Source: Streptomyces huasconensis
GTDB taxonomy: Bacteria > Actinomycetota > Actinomycetes > Streptomycetales > Streptomycetaceae
Length of the DNA stretch: 64,000 bases
Direction of reading: 5' to 3'
NCBI GenBank assembly: GCA_004010275.1
Contig: RBWT01000009.1
Coordinates: 1 to 64,000, forward strand
Shown: positions 16,711-25,136 of the stretch, piece after piece
Layout: the number at the start of each line of letters is the position of its first letter
Numbering within the stretch: position 1 is the first letter of the stretch
Made by a program: the position numbers and the translations under genes
Notes under the pieces: model-generated
The model's input: the letters and a program-made list of their open reading frames with translations, nothing else
Databases searched by the model: none
Told to the model about the DNA's origin: nothing

Positions 16711-17655
16711 GTGAAGCTCGTCTTCGCAGGCACCCCTGAGGTCGCCGTCCCCGCGCTGGACGCCCTGATCGCCTCCGACCGGCACGAGGTCGCCGCCGTC
16801 GTGACCCGGCCGGACGCGCCCGCGGGCCGCGGCCGCAGGCTCGTCGCGAGCCCCGTGGCGGAGCGCGCGCAGGAGGCGGGCATCGAGGTGCTGAAGCCCG
16901 CGAAGCCGCGCGACGAGGAGTTCCTGGCGCGGCTGCGGGAGATCGGTCCGGACTGCTGCCCCGTCGTCGCCTACGGAGCGCTGCTGCCCAAGGTCGCCCT
17001 CGACATCCCGGCCCACGGCTGGGTCAACCTGCACTTCTCGCTGCTGCCCGCCTGGCGCGGTGCCGCGCCCGTGCAGCACGCCGTGATGGCGGGCGACGAG
17101 ATCACCGGCGCCTCGACCTTCCTGATCGAGCAGGGGCTCGACTCCGGGCCGGTGTACGGCACGGTCACGGAGGAGGTGCGGTCCACCGACACCAGCGGCG
17201 ACCTGCTGACCCGCCTCGCCTTCGCGGGCTCCGGGCTGCTCGTCGCGACCATGGACGGCATCGCGGACGGCAGCCTCAAGGCGGTGCCCCAGCCGGCCGA
17301 CGGCGTATCCCTCGCCCCGAAGCTCACCGTCGAGGACGCCCAGGTGGACTGGGCCGCGCCCGCCCTGCGCGTCGACCGCGTGGTGCGCGGCTGCACGCCC
17401 GCGCCCGGTGCCTGGACCGTCTTCCGGGGCGAGCGGCTGAAGATCATCCAGGCGGCGTTGGTGCCCGACCGCACGGACCTGGCCCCCGGTGAGCTGTCCG
17501 CCGCCAAGAACAACGTGTACGTCGGCTCCGGCTCGCACGCCGTCGAGCTGCTCTGGGTCCAGCCGCAGGGCAAGAAGCCGATGCGTGGGGCCGACTGGGC
17601 GCGCGGGGTGCGGATCGCCCCCGATGAGCGTCTGGGCGGCGGCGACGTAGGCTGA
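16711..17655 (+). CDS. fmt: methionyl-tRNA formyltransferase
   Basis: Formylates initiator Met-tRNA using 10-formyl-THF; 314 aa. The catalytic Asn/His region is [17 protein letters not shown] and the catalytic Asp is in [12 protein letters not shown]. The N-terminal Rossmann-like start [19 protein letters not shown] and a C-terminal OB-like domain (from about residue 205) complete the family layout. The GTG start at 16711 gives the conserved N-terminus. The reading frame is intact; rsmB follows after 33 bp. Confidence 0.96.
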   Translation: MKLVFAGTPEVAVPALDALIASDRHEVAAVVTRPDAPAGRGRRLVASPVAERAQEAGIEVLKPAKPRDEEFLARLREIGPDCCPVVAYGALLPKVALDIPAHGWVNLHFSLLPAWRGAAPVQHAVMAGDEITGASTFLIEQGLDSGPVYGTVTEEVRSTDTSGDLLTRLAFAGSGLLVATMDGIADGSLKAVPQPADGVSLAPKLTVEDAQVDWAAPALRVDRVVRGCTPAPGAWTVFRGERLKIIQAALVPDRTDLAPGELSAAKNNVYVGSGSHAVELLWVQPQGKKPMRGADWARGVRIAPDERLGGGDVG

Positions 17656-17688
17656 GTGGGTTCGACCCATTCCAGCAGCGGAGCACCT

Positions 17689-19184
17689 TTGAACGACCAG
17701 CCGAACCGGCGCCCCCGTAAGCCCTCCGGTAACCCGGTGAAGTCCGGCAGGCAGGGAGGCCCCGGGAAGTCCGGCAAGCCCGGCAAGCCGTACCGCCGGC
17801 CTCAGAAGGACCCCGTCCGCTTCCTCGCCTTCGAGGCGCTGCGGGCCGTGGACGAGCGGGACGCGTACGCGAACCTCGTCCTGCCGCCCCTGCTGCGCAA
17901 GGCCAGGGAGAAGGAGGGGCCCGAGAAGTTCGACGCGCGGGACGCGGCGCTCGCCACCGAACTCGTCTACGGCACGCTGCGCCGCCAGGGGACGTACGAC
18001 GCGATCGTGGCGGCCTGCATCGACCGGCCGCTGCGCGAGGTCGACCCGCCGGTGCTCGACGTGCTGAACCTCGGTGTGCACCAGCTGCTCGGCACGCGCA
18101 TCCCGACGCACGCCGCCGTCTCCGCCTCGGTGGAGCTGGCGCGCGTGGTGCTCGGCGACGGGCGGGCCAAGTTCGTCAACGCCGTGCTCCGCAAGGTCGC
18201 CCAGGACGACCTCGACGGGTGGGTGGCGAAGGTCGCGCCGCCCTACGACGAGGACCCCGAGGACCATCTCGCCGTCGTCCACTCGCACCCCCGGTGGGTC
18301 GTCTCGGCGCTGTGGGACGCGCTCGGCGGCGGCCGTGCCGGCATCGAGGACCTGCTCGAAGCCGACAACGAACGCCCCGAGGTCACGCTCGTCGCCCGCC
18401 CCGGCCGTCTCCACCGCCGACGAGCTGCTCGACGCGAGGGCGAGGAGTCGGCGCTGCCGGGCCGCTGGTCGCCGTATGCCGTGCGGCTCACCGAGGGCGG
18501 TGAGCCCGGCCTGGTCGAGGCGGTGCGGGAGGGCCGCGCGGGGGTGCAGGACGAGGGCAGCCAGCTCGTCGCGCTCGCCCTGGCGAACGCCCCGCTCGAC
18601 GGCCCCGACACGAAGTGGCTGGACGGCTGCGCGGGACCCGGCGGCAAGGCGGCCATGCTGGCCGGGCTCGCCGCGCAGCGCGGCGCCGCGCTGCTCGCCG
18701 CCGAGAAGCCAGCCGCACCGGGCGGGCCTCGTCGCGAACGCCCTCGACGGCAACCCCGGCCCCTACCAGGTCGTCGCCGCCGACGGCACCCGCCCGCCGT
18801 GGCGCCCCGGCACCTTCGACCTCGTCCTGATGGACGTGGCCCTGCACGGGCTCGGCGCGCTGCGCCGCCGCCCGGAGGCCCGCTGGCGCCGCCGCCCGCA
18901 GGACTTGGAGGGCTTCGCCCCGCTCCAACGCTCCCTGCTGCGCACGGCGTTGGAGTCCGTGCGGGTCGGCGGCATCGTCGGGTACGCCACCTGCTCGCCG
19001 CACCTGGCGGAGACCCGCGCCCTCGTCGACGACGTCCTCAAGCACACCGGGCGGCGAACTGCTCGACGCGCGGCCGCTGCTGCCCGGCGTCCCGGCGCTG
19101 GGGGACGGCCCCGACGTACAGCTGTGGCCGCATCTGCACGGGACGGACGCGATGTATCTGGCGCTGATCAGGCGGACCGCGTGA
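17689..19184 (+). CDS. rsmB: 16S rRNA m5C967 methyltransferase RsmB (several indels)
   Basis: SAM-dependent rRNA cytosine-C5 methyltransferase with an N-terminal NusB-like RNA-binding domain ([19 protein letters not shown]) and a Rossmann methyltransferase domain ([15 protein letters not shown]). TTG start at 17689 with GGAG upstream. The frame changes near 18405, 18438, 18708 and 19052. In addition an extra G near 18837 and a missing C near 18852 turn the catalytic motif VPCTGLG into VALHGLG, apparently deleting the essential Cys. The second conserved Cys ([10 protein letters not shown]) is intact. All look like sequencing errors. The last segment ends LIRRTA at 19184. Confidence 0.9.
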
Positions 19185-19208
19185 CGCCTCGGGCGCACTG
19201 ACGCGGTG

Positions 19209-19245
19209 GGTGGACCGATCCGGTGGGCCGCCGGATCGGTCCACC
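19209..19245 (+). terminator. terminator between rsmB and rpe
   Basis: Perfect 15-bp stem (19209-19223 with 19231-19245) and a 7-base loop, 24 bases after the rsmB stop. Confidence 0.75.
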
Positions 19246-19293
19246 GCTCGGACCGGGGTCTGCGGCGTGCGCCGGGCATGGCAGGCTTGGGGC

Positions 19294-19980
19294 ATGGCCG
19301 TGCAGATCAACCCCAGCATCCTGTCCGCGGACTTCGCCCGCCTCGCCGAGGAGGCCAAGGCTGTCGAAGGCGCCGACTGGCTCCATGTCGACGTGATGGA
19401 CAACCACTTCGTCCCGAACCTGACCCTCGGCGTGCCGATCGTGGAGTCGCTGGCCCGGGCGACGGACACCCCCCTCGACTGCCACCTGATGATCGAGGAC
19501 CCCGACCGCTGGGCCCCGCAGTACGTCGAGGCGGGCGCCGGTTCCGTCACCTTCCACGCGGAGGCCGCCGCCGCGCCCGTCCGCCTCGCCCGCGAGATCC
19601 GCGCCAAGGGCGCCCGCGCCTCCATGGCGCTGAAGCCCGCGACGCCCATCGAGCCGTACGAGGACCTGCTCCGCGAGCTCGACATGCTGTTGATCATGAC
19701 GGTCGAGCCGGGCTTCGGCGGCCAGGCGTTCCTGGACATCATGCTGCCCAAGATCCGCCGCACCCGCGAGCTGATCGGCAAGCACGGCCTGGAGCTGTGG
19801 CTCCAGGTCGACGGCGGTGTCTCGGCCGACACCATCGAGCGCTGCGCGGAGGCCGGCGCCGATGTCTTCGTCGCGGGCTCGGCCGTCTACGGCGCCAAGG
19901 ACCCGGCAGAAGCGGTACGTTCATTGCGTGCCCAAGCGACGGCAAAGACCGCGTCAAGTGCCTGGGCGTGCGACCACTGA
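19294..19980 (+). CDS. rpe: ribulose-phosphate 3-epimerase
   Basis: Interconverts ribulose 5-phosphate and xylulose 5-phosphate in the pentose phosphate pathway; 228 aa TIM barrel. Motifs: [13 protein letters not shown] at the N-terminus, the metal-site [36 protein letters not shown], and the phosphate site VDGGVS plus VAGSAVYG. The reading frame is intact. Just after the stop an 11-bp segment (ACCACTGAGCC) is present twice in tandem. Confidence 0.97.
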   Translation: MAVQINPSILSADFARLAEEAKAVEGADWLHVDVMDNHFVPNLTLGVPIVESLARATDTPLDCHLMIEDPDRWAPQYVEAGAGSVTFHAEAAAAPVRLAREIRAKGARASMALKPATPIEPYEDLLRELDMLLIMTVEPGFGGQAFLDIMLPKIRRTRELIGKHGLELWLQVDGGVSADTIERCAEAGADVFVAGSAVYGAKDPAEAVRSLRAQATAKTASSAWACDH

Positions 19981-20069
19981 GCCACCACTGAGCCACAGGA
20001 ACGTGAACGCAGTCCCTCAGGGCTGATCAACTAGGCCGGATCTGCAAGGATGAACGGCGTACCCAGTTT

Positions 20070-21121
20070 GTGAACAGCAGTGAGGAGAGCGCCGTGTCGG
20101 CCATGTCGGCGGGTCGGTCAGCCATGCGGATGGGCCCCGCGGAGCTGGTGCAGGCGGCGGCCATGGCCCGCCGCTTCTACCTCGAGGGCAAGTCCAAGAT
20201 CCAGATCGCCGAGGAGTTCGGTGTCAGCCGCTTCAAGGTGGCCCGGGTCCTGGAGACGGCCCTCGAGCGGGATCTCGTGCGCATCGAGATCCGGGTCCCG
20301 GCGGAGCTGGACGCCGAGCGCTCCGACGCGCTGCGCGCCCGCTACGGCCTGCGGCACGCCGTCGTCGTGGAGTCCCCGGCGCCCACCGACGAGATCGAGG
20401 ATTCGCCCGACCCCGAGAACCTCGGCGAGGTCGCGGCGCGACCTGCTCGCGAGCTTGTCACCGAGGCGACGTTGCTCGGCCTCGCCTGGGGCCGCTCCAC
20501 GATCCACATGGCGGCCGCGCTCGACCAGCTGCCGCCGTGCACGGTCGTCCAGCTGACCGGGGTGTACGACGCGGGGACCGCCGAGCGCGGCTCCGTGGAG
20601 GCGGTGCGCAGGGCCGCCCAGGTCTCCGGCGGCGAGGCCCACCCCATCTACGCGCCCATGCTCCTGCCGGACCCCGCCACCGCGGCGGCGCTGCGCAACC
20701 AGACCGGCATCGCCCGTGCCTTCGAGTACTTCGACAAGGTCACGGTCGCCGCGGTCTCCATCGGCTCCTGGGAGCCGGGCATCTCCACCGTCCACGACAT
20801 GCTCAGCGACGAGGAGCGGGCGCATTACGCCTCGCTGGGCGTGGCCGCGGAGATGTCCGCGCACCTGTTCGACGCCGAGGGGCGTCGGGTGGGGCGGGAC
20901 CTCGGCGAGCGGTGCATCACCGTCGAGGCGGACCGGCTGCGGCGCATCCCCGAGGTCGTCGCCATCGCGGGCGGCAGCGCAAGGCCGCCGCCATTGACGC
21001 GGTGCTGCGGTCCGGGCTCGTCACCAGTCTGGTGACGGACACGGCGGCGGCCGATCAGCTGCTCGTCGCCGGGCCCGCGCCCCGGCCCGCGCTCAATCGG
21101 GCCGACCCGGACGGCAGCTGA
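20070..21121 (+). CDS. SorC/DeoR-type sugar-binding transcriptional regulator (indels)
   Basis: About 350 aa after correction. N-terminal helix-turn-helix IQIAEEFGVSRFKVARVL (about residues 46-63) is followed by a sugar-phosphate-binding domain of the SorC type with LGLAWGRSTIHMA and VTVAAVSIGSW. A base is missing near 20979, so the C-terminus continues in another frame to the stop at 21121. A compensating pair of indels near 20440-20455 turns an expected AADLL-like segment into AARPA. The effector is unknown; the neighbour rpe suggests a pentose or sugar phosphate, but that is inference. GTG start. Confidence 0.85.
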
Positions 21122-21135
21122 GCGTCTGCGAGTCG

Positions 21136-21177
21136 TGGGGGCTGGTCGCGCAGTTCCCCGCGCCCCTTCGGGGCGCT
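21136..21177 (+). repeat. C-rich intergenic repeat, copy 1
   Basis: Core GCGCAGTTCCCCGCGCCCCT (21148-21167), followed by a small stem GCGCCCC/GGGGCGC. Two more copies occur at 27113 and 27180. I recall this element as scattered in intergenic regions of many Streptomyces chromosomes. Confidence 0.7.
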
Positions 21178-21211
21178 GCCGAGCCGGGCCTGCCATGGCA
21201 GCATCTGTCCC

Positions 21212-21604
21212 ATGTCGGTCAGGTTCATGCCCCGCGTGCTGGGGGCGCTGCTGCTCTGTCTCGCCGTTCTCGTGGCCGGGTGCTCCTCCGGCGACACCGG
21301 AGGGGACGCTCCCGCCTGGGCGCGCGGCATGGACACCGTCCAGGCCGACCGGCTGCCCGCCGAGGCACGGCGGACGCTGCGGCGCATCGATGACGGGGGC
21401 CCCTTCCCGTACGAGAAGGACGGCACCGTCTTCGGCAACTTCGAGCGGGAGCTGCCGCGCGAGAAGCGCGGTTATTACCGCGAGTACACCGTCCGCACCC
21501 CGGGCGAGCGGGGTCGCGGGCCCCGGCGGCTCGTCACCGGCAGCGGCGGCGAGATCTACTACACCGATGACCACTACGCGTCCTTCAAGGCGGTGCTGAG
21601 GTAA
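21212..21604 (+). CDS. membrane-anchored guanyl-specific ribonuclease (RNase Sa/barnase family)
   Basis: 130-aa lipoprotein ribonuclease. A signal peptide ends in the lipobox LVAGC (Cys about residue 24), so the enzyme should be lipid-anchored outside the membrane. The mature domain follows RNase Sa closely: GPFPYEKDGTVF, the catalytic Glu in YYREYTV, the Arg cluster in [11 protein letters not shown] and the catalytic His in DDHYASF. The two cysteines that form the disulfide in RNase Sa are absent. It overlaps the barstar gene (TAATG), so nuclease and inhibitor are translationally coupled. The reading frame is intact. Confidence 0.9.
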   Translation: MSVRFMPRVLGALLLCLAVLVAGCSSGDTGGDAPAWARGMDTVQADRLPAEARRTLRRIDDGGPFPYEKDGTVFGNFERELPREKRGYYREYTVRTPGERGRGPRRLVTGSGGEIYYTDDHYASFKAVLR

Positions 21605-22002
21605 TGCCCGGCGGTACTGACACCACGCCCGACCCGCTCGCGCCCGTGCTCGACGCGGCGCGCGGCGCGGGCTGGACCACCGCGGCGCTCTCCCTGACCG
21701 GGGTGCGGGACAAGGCCGCCTTCATGGAGCGCTGCGCCCGCGGCCTCGGCCTGCCCGACTGGTTCGGGCACAACTGGGACGCGCTCGCCGACTGCCTCGC
21801 CGACCTCTCCTGGGCGCCGCCCGCGCGCGGCAGACCCGCTCGTCGTCTCCGGCTGCAGGAGTACGCGCGGGCCGCGCCCGAGGAGTGGGAGACCGCCCAG
21901 GAGGTGTTCTCCTCGGCCGTCGAGCACTGGCGGGGCGCGGAGACCGGCCTGGAGATCGTCCTCGCGCTCGGGCCCTCCGCGGCCGCGCGCGACGCGGGCT
22001 GA
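21604..22002 (+). CDS. barstar-like ribonuclease inhibitor
   Basis: 132-aa cytoplasmic inhibitor of the barstar family. The hallmark LGLPDWFGHNWDALADCLADL (residues about 48-68) matches the barstar segment that plugs the RNase active site. Residues around 75-85 (GRPARRLRL) look scrambled: read one frame over, they give DPLVVSG followed by a Trp if one G is restored, so a compensating insertion and deletion near 21825-21870 are likely. The ATG overlaps the RNase stop by one base, which guarantees inhibitor production with the enzyme. Confidence 0.87.
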   Translation: MPGGTDTTPDPLAPVLDAARGAGWTTAALSLTGVRDKAAFMERCARGLGLPDWFGHNWDALADCLADLSWAPPARGRPARRLRLQEYARAAPEEWETAQEVFSSAVEHWRGAETGLEIVLALGPSAAARDAG

Positions 22003-22072
22003 ACCGCCCCCGCTGGAGAAGCCGTGCCGGCGCGCCGCGTCCGCCCCGGCGCCGACCGGCCTGCGCGGAGGG

Positions 22073-23047
22073 TCAGGCGTTCTCGCCCCACAGGCCCTGG
22101 TGGCGGCGGTACCAGTCGACGGTGGCCGCCAGCCCCTCGTCGAACGGCACCGCCGGCTTGTAGCCCAGGGTCCCGGAGATCTTGGAGGTGTCCATCGCGT
22201 ACCGCCGGTCGTGCCCCTTGCGGTCGGCCACGCGCTCCACCATCGATTCGTCCAGGCCGAGCAGGCCGAGCAGCCGTCCGGTCAGTTCCCGGTTGGTCAG
22301 TTCCGTTCCGCCCCCCACGTTGTAGACCTCACCGGGCTCCCCGCCCCCGGCCACCAGTGCGACGCCGTGGCAGTGGTCGTCGACGTGCAGCCAGTCCCGG
22401 ACGTTCGCGCCGTCGCCGTACAGCGGCACCTTGCGGCCGGCCAGCAGGCGGGAGACGAACAGCGGGATGATCTTCTCGGGGTACTGGTACGGGCCGTACG
22501 TGTTGGAGCCACGGGTCAGACAGACCGGCAGCCCGTGGGTGCGGTGAAAGGCGAGGACCAGGAGATCGGCCGAGGCCTTCGACGCCGCGTAGGGGGAGTT
22601 GGGGGAGAGGGGCTCCTCTTCCGTCCACGGTGTGCCGTCGGCGTCCAATGAGCCGTACACCTCGTCGGTCGAGACGTGGACGAATTTCCCGACCTCCGCC
22701 TCCAGCGCGGCGGAAAGCAGCGTCTGCGTCCCGAGCACATTGGTCCGTACGAATTCCGCGGCCCTGGATATGGAGCGGTCGACGTGCGACTCGGCGGCGA
22801 AATGCACGACGAGATCGGTGTTCCGCAGCACGTCCCGCATCAGTTCCGTGTCGCAGATGTCGCCCCGGACGAAACGCACCCGAGGGTCCGCGAGGACCGG
22901 CGCGAGGTTTTCCTTTCTGCCCGCATAGGTGAGCTTGTCCACGACGACCAACTCGGCGCCCGCGAGGGCCGGATACTGGTTCTGTACCGCCTGCCGGACG
23001 AAATGCGAGCCGATGAACCCCGCGCCTCCGGTGACAATGATGCGCAC
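22073..23047 (-). CDS. rmlB: dTDP-glucose 4,6-dehydratase
   Basis: NAD-dependent short-chain enzyme of 324 aa that converts dTDP-glucose to dTDP-4-keto-6-deoxyglucose, the branch point to rhamnose and deoxysugars. NAD site GGAGFIGSHF at the N-terminus, HFAAESHVDRS, the catalytic STDEVYG and YAASKASAD (YxxxK). The GTG at 23047 is chosen: it has GAAAGG upstream and gives MRIIVTGGAGFIG. No rmlA, rmlC, rmlD or glycosyltransferase adjoins it, so it stands alone here. It is convergent with the barstar gene. The reading frame is intact. Confidence 0.93.
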   Translation of the reverse strand: MRIIVTGGAGFIGSHFVRQAVQNQYPALAGAELVVVDKLTYAGRKENLAPVLADPRVRFVRGDICDTELMRDVLRNTDLVVHFAAESHVDRSISRAAEFVRTNVLGTQTLLSAALEAEVGKFVHVSTDEVYGSLDADGTPWTEEEPLSPNSPYAASKASADLLVLAFHRTHGLPVCLTRGSNTYGPYQYPEKIIPLFVSRLLAGRKVPLYGDGANVRDWLHVDDHCHGVALVAGGGEPGEVYNVGGGTELTNRELTGRLLGLLGLDESMVERVADRKGHDRRYAMDTSKISGTLGYKPAVPFDEGLAATVDWYRRHQGLWGENA

Positions 23048-23365
23048 TGGACACCTTTCAGCTGGTCGGTTCCATCGGGTACGTGCCGTAATCATCTATC
23101 GAGCAGCCTGCCGAAGCCAGACCCGGGGAAGAGGATGTCGCCGATGAGCACGCGAAACGGCGTCGTCCTACCGTTGTGCGCCCCCAGCCGAGCGGGTGGC
23201 TCGCCGAAGTGTTCGACCTCGGGTAACCTTTCGTCGTAAGGCAGGCCCACTGTCCTGCGCACCAGCCCCCGTACCTCCTGCTTGGAGGACCAGACATGGT
23301 CGGGGGCGTTTTGCTGTGTCTTCGTGGGAGTGACCTGCGCCGTTTCGCGTGAAAATGTGAGACTT
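23048..23365 (+). promoter_or_regulatory. divergent region rmlB / guaB1
   Basis: 318 bp without a gene. The guaB1 side contains a compact structured segment (23241-23311) described separately. No clear sigma-70-type promoter stands out; TAACCT at 23224 could be a -10 hexamer but lacks a suitably spaced -35. Confidence 0.4.
23241..23311 (+). promoter_or_regulatory. structured leader with terminator-like hairpin upstream of guaB1
   Basis: Stem GCAGG/CCTGC (23241-23245/23254-23258) is followed by an outer 7-bp stem GCCCCCG/CGGGGGC (23265-23271/23301-23307) that encloses two small hairpins, CCTCC/GGAGG (23274-23278/23284-23288) and GACCA/TGGTC (23288-23301), then GTTTTG. The three-way shape plus U-run resembles an attenuator or regulatory leader, about 55 bp before the guaB1 ATG. 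Confidence 0.4.
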
Positions 23366-24831
23366 ATGCGTTTCCTTGAGCCCGGTACGGGGCGGCATGT
23401 ATCAACTCCTCCGGTTCCCTACGACCTGACGTACGACGACGTCTTCATGGTCCCGAGGCGCTCCGCCGTCGGTTCCCGCCAGGGCGTCGACCTCACCTCG
23501 CCCGACGGCACCGGCACCACGATCCCGCTGGTCGTCGCCAACATGACCGCGATCGCCGGCCGCCGCATGGCCGAGACGGTCGCCCGTCGCGGCGGGCTGG
23601 TCGTCATCCCCCAGGACATCCCGATCGAGGTCGTCACCGAGGTCGTCTCCTGGGTCAAGACGCGCCACCACGTCCTGGACACCCCGATCGTCCTGGCTCC
23701 CACGCAGACGGTCGCGGACGCGCTCGCCCTGCTGCCCAAGCGCGCGCACAACGCCGGTGTCGTGGTCGACGCCGACCAGAAGCCCGTGGGTGTCGTCACC
23801 GACACCGACCTGAACGGCGTGGACCGCTTCACGCAGCTCTCCGAGGTCATGTCCAGGGACCTGCTGCTCCTGGACGCCGACATCGACCCGCGCGACGCGT
23901 TCAACAAGCTGGACCACGCCAACCGCCGCTACGCGCCCGCCGTGGACACGGACGGCCGCCTCGCCGGCATCCTGACCCGCACGGGCGCCCTGCGCGCGAC
24001 CCTCTACACCCCGGCCGTCGACGCCAACGGCGGCCTGCGCATCGCCGCCGCCGTCGGCATCAACGGCGACGTGGCGGGCAAGGCCAAGCAGCTCCTCGAC
24101 GCGGGCGTCGACACGCTCGTCGTGGACACCGCGCACGGCCACCAGGAGTCGATGATCGCCGCGGTCAGGGCCGTGCGCGCGCTCGACCCCCAGGTGCCGA
24201 TCGTCGCGGGCAACATCGTCGCCGCCGAGGGCGTGCGCGACCTGATCGAGGCCGGCGCCGACGTCATCAAGGTCGGCGTGGGCCCCGGCGCCATGTGCAC
24301 CACGCGCATGATGACCGGCGTCGGCGCCCGCAGTTCTCCGCGGTCTTCGAGTGCGCCGCCGAGGCCAAGAAGTACGGCAAGCACGTGTGGGCCGACGGCG
24401 GTGTCCGCCACCCCCGCGACGTCGCCCATGGCGCTCGCCGCCGGCGCGTCGAACGTCATGATCGGCTCCTGGTTCGCGGGTACGTACGAGTCCCCGGGCG
24501 ACCTCCAGCACGACGCCCAGGGCCGTGCCTACAAGGAGTCCTTCGGCATGGCCTCCGCCCGCGCGTGCGCAACCGCACGAGCGAGGAGTCCGCGTACGAC
24601 CGGGCCCGCAAGGCGCTCTTCGAGGAGGGCATCTCGACCTCCCGCATGTTCCTCGACCCGGCCCGTCCGGGCGTCGAGGACCTGATCGACTCGATCATCG
24701 CGGGCGTCCGCTCCTCCTGCACCTACGCCGGCGCGGCCTCCCTCGCGGAGTTCACCGAGAAGGCCACGGTCGGCATCCAGAGCGCCGCGGGATACGCGGA
24801 GGGCAAGCCGCTGCACGCCAGCTGGAGCTAG
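23366..24831 (+). CDS. guaB1: GuaB1-family IMP dehydrogenase-related enzyme (GMP reductase type), three frameshifts
   Basis: About 488 aa after correction. TIM-barrel IMPDH/GMPR fold with an inserted CBS pair (about residues 90-210). The catalytic cysteine loop is GPGAMCTTRMMTGVG, and the barrel carries VDTAHGHQ and GGVRHPRDVA. Actinobacterial GuaB1 proteins have been linked to GMP reductase activity in mycobacteria rather than to IMP dehydrogenase; I transfer this by family. Bases appear missing near 24328 and 24565 and an extra C near 24429, so the protein reads in two alternating frames. ATG at 23366 gives MRFLEPG. Confidence 0.88.
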
Positions 24832-25136
24832 CCCCCTCCCGACCTCGGCGAAGGCCCCCTCGGAACACTCCGAGGGGGCCTTTCGCATCGCCCGCCGAAG
24901 CGGGGGAACGCAACGGACGAAACGGGCCGCGCAACGAAGCCACGTATAACCGGAAAGTGCGCAATGATCAACTGGTGGTGCGCAAGGTTGCTGCATTACG
25001 GTCGGGAAGGCGCGGACCTTAGAGTCAGGCGCTGAACGTGGTGTGGCGGGGACTGCCTGCTCGGTGGTTCCCGTCTTCCGACGCGGGTGCCACGGGTCCT
25101 CGCCGCCGTGACCGGCAGTGATGAAGGAGCCAGCAC
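24832..25136 (+). promoter_or_regulatory. guaB1-permease intergenic region
   Basis: 305 bp. After the guaB1 terminator the region holds two direct copies of GTGCGCAA at 24957-24964 and 24978-24985, 21 bp apart (two helical turns), and TAGAGT at 25020-25025 as a possible -10 hexamer. No gene is seen. The Shine-Dalgarno GAAGGAG lies at about 25123. Confidence 0.45.
24850..24884 (+). terminator. terminator after guaB1
   Basis: 14-bp perfect stem (24851-24864 with 24869-24882), loop ACAC, then TTC. It lies about 20 bases after the guaB1 stop. Confidence 0.85.

Noticed and set aside
19967..19994. Tandem ACCACTGAGCC duplication after rpe as a regulatory element
   Set aside because: Only two short copies straddling the rpe stop, with no structure or promoter context; likely a neutral duplication.
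23265..23307. tRNA-like 7-bp stem GCCCCCG/CGGGGGC
   Set aside because: Only 43 nt lie between the outer ends, with two inner hairpins; too short for a tRNA and no CCA or T-loop signature.
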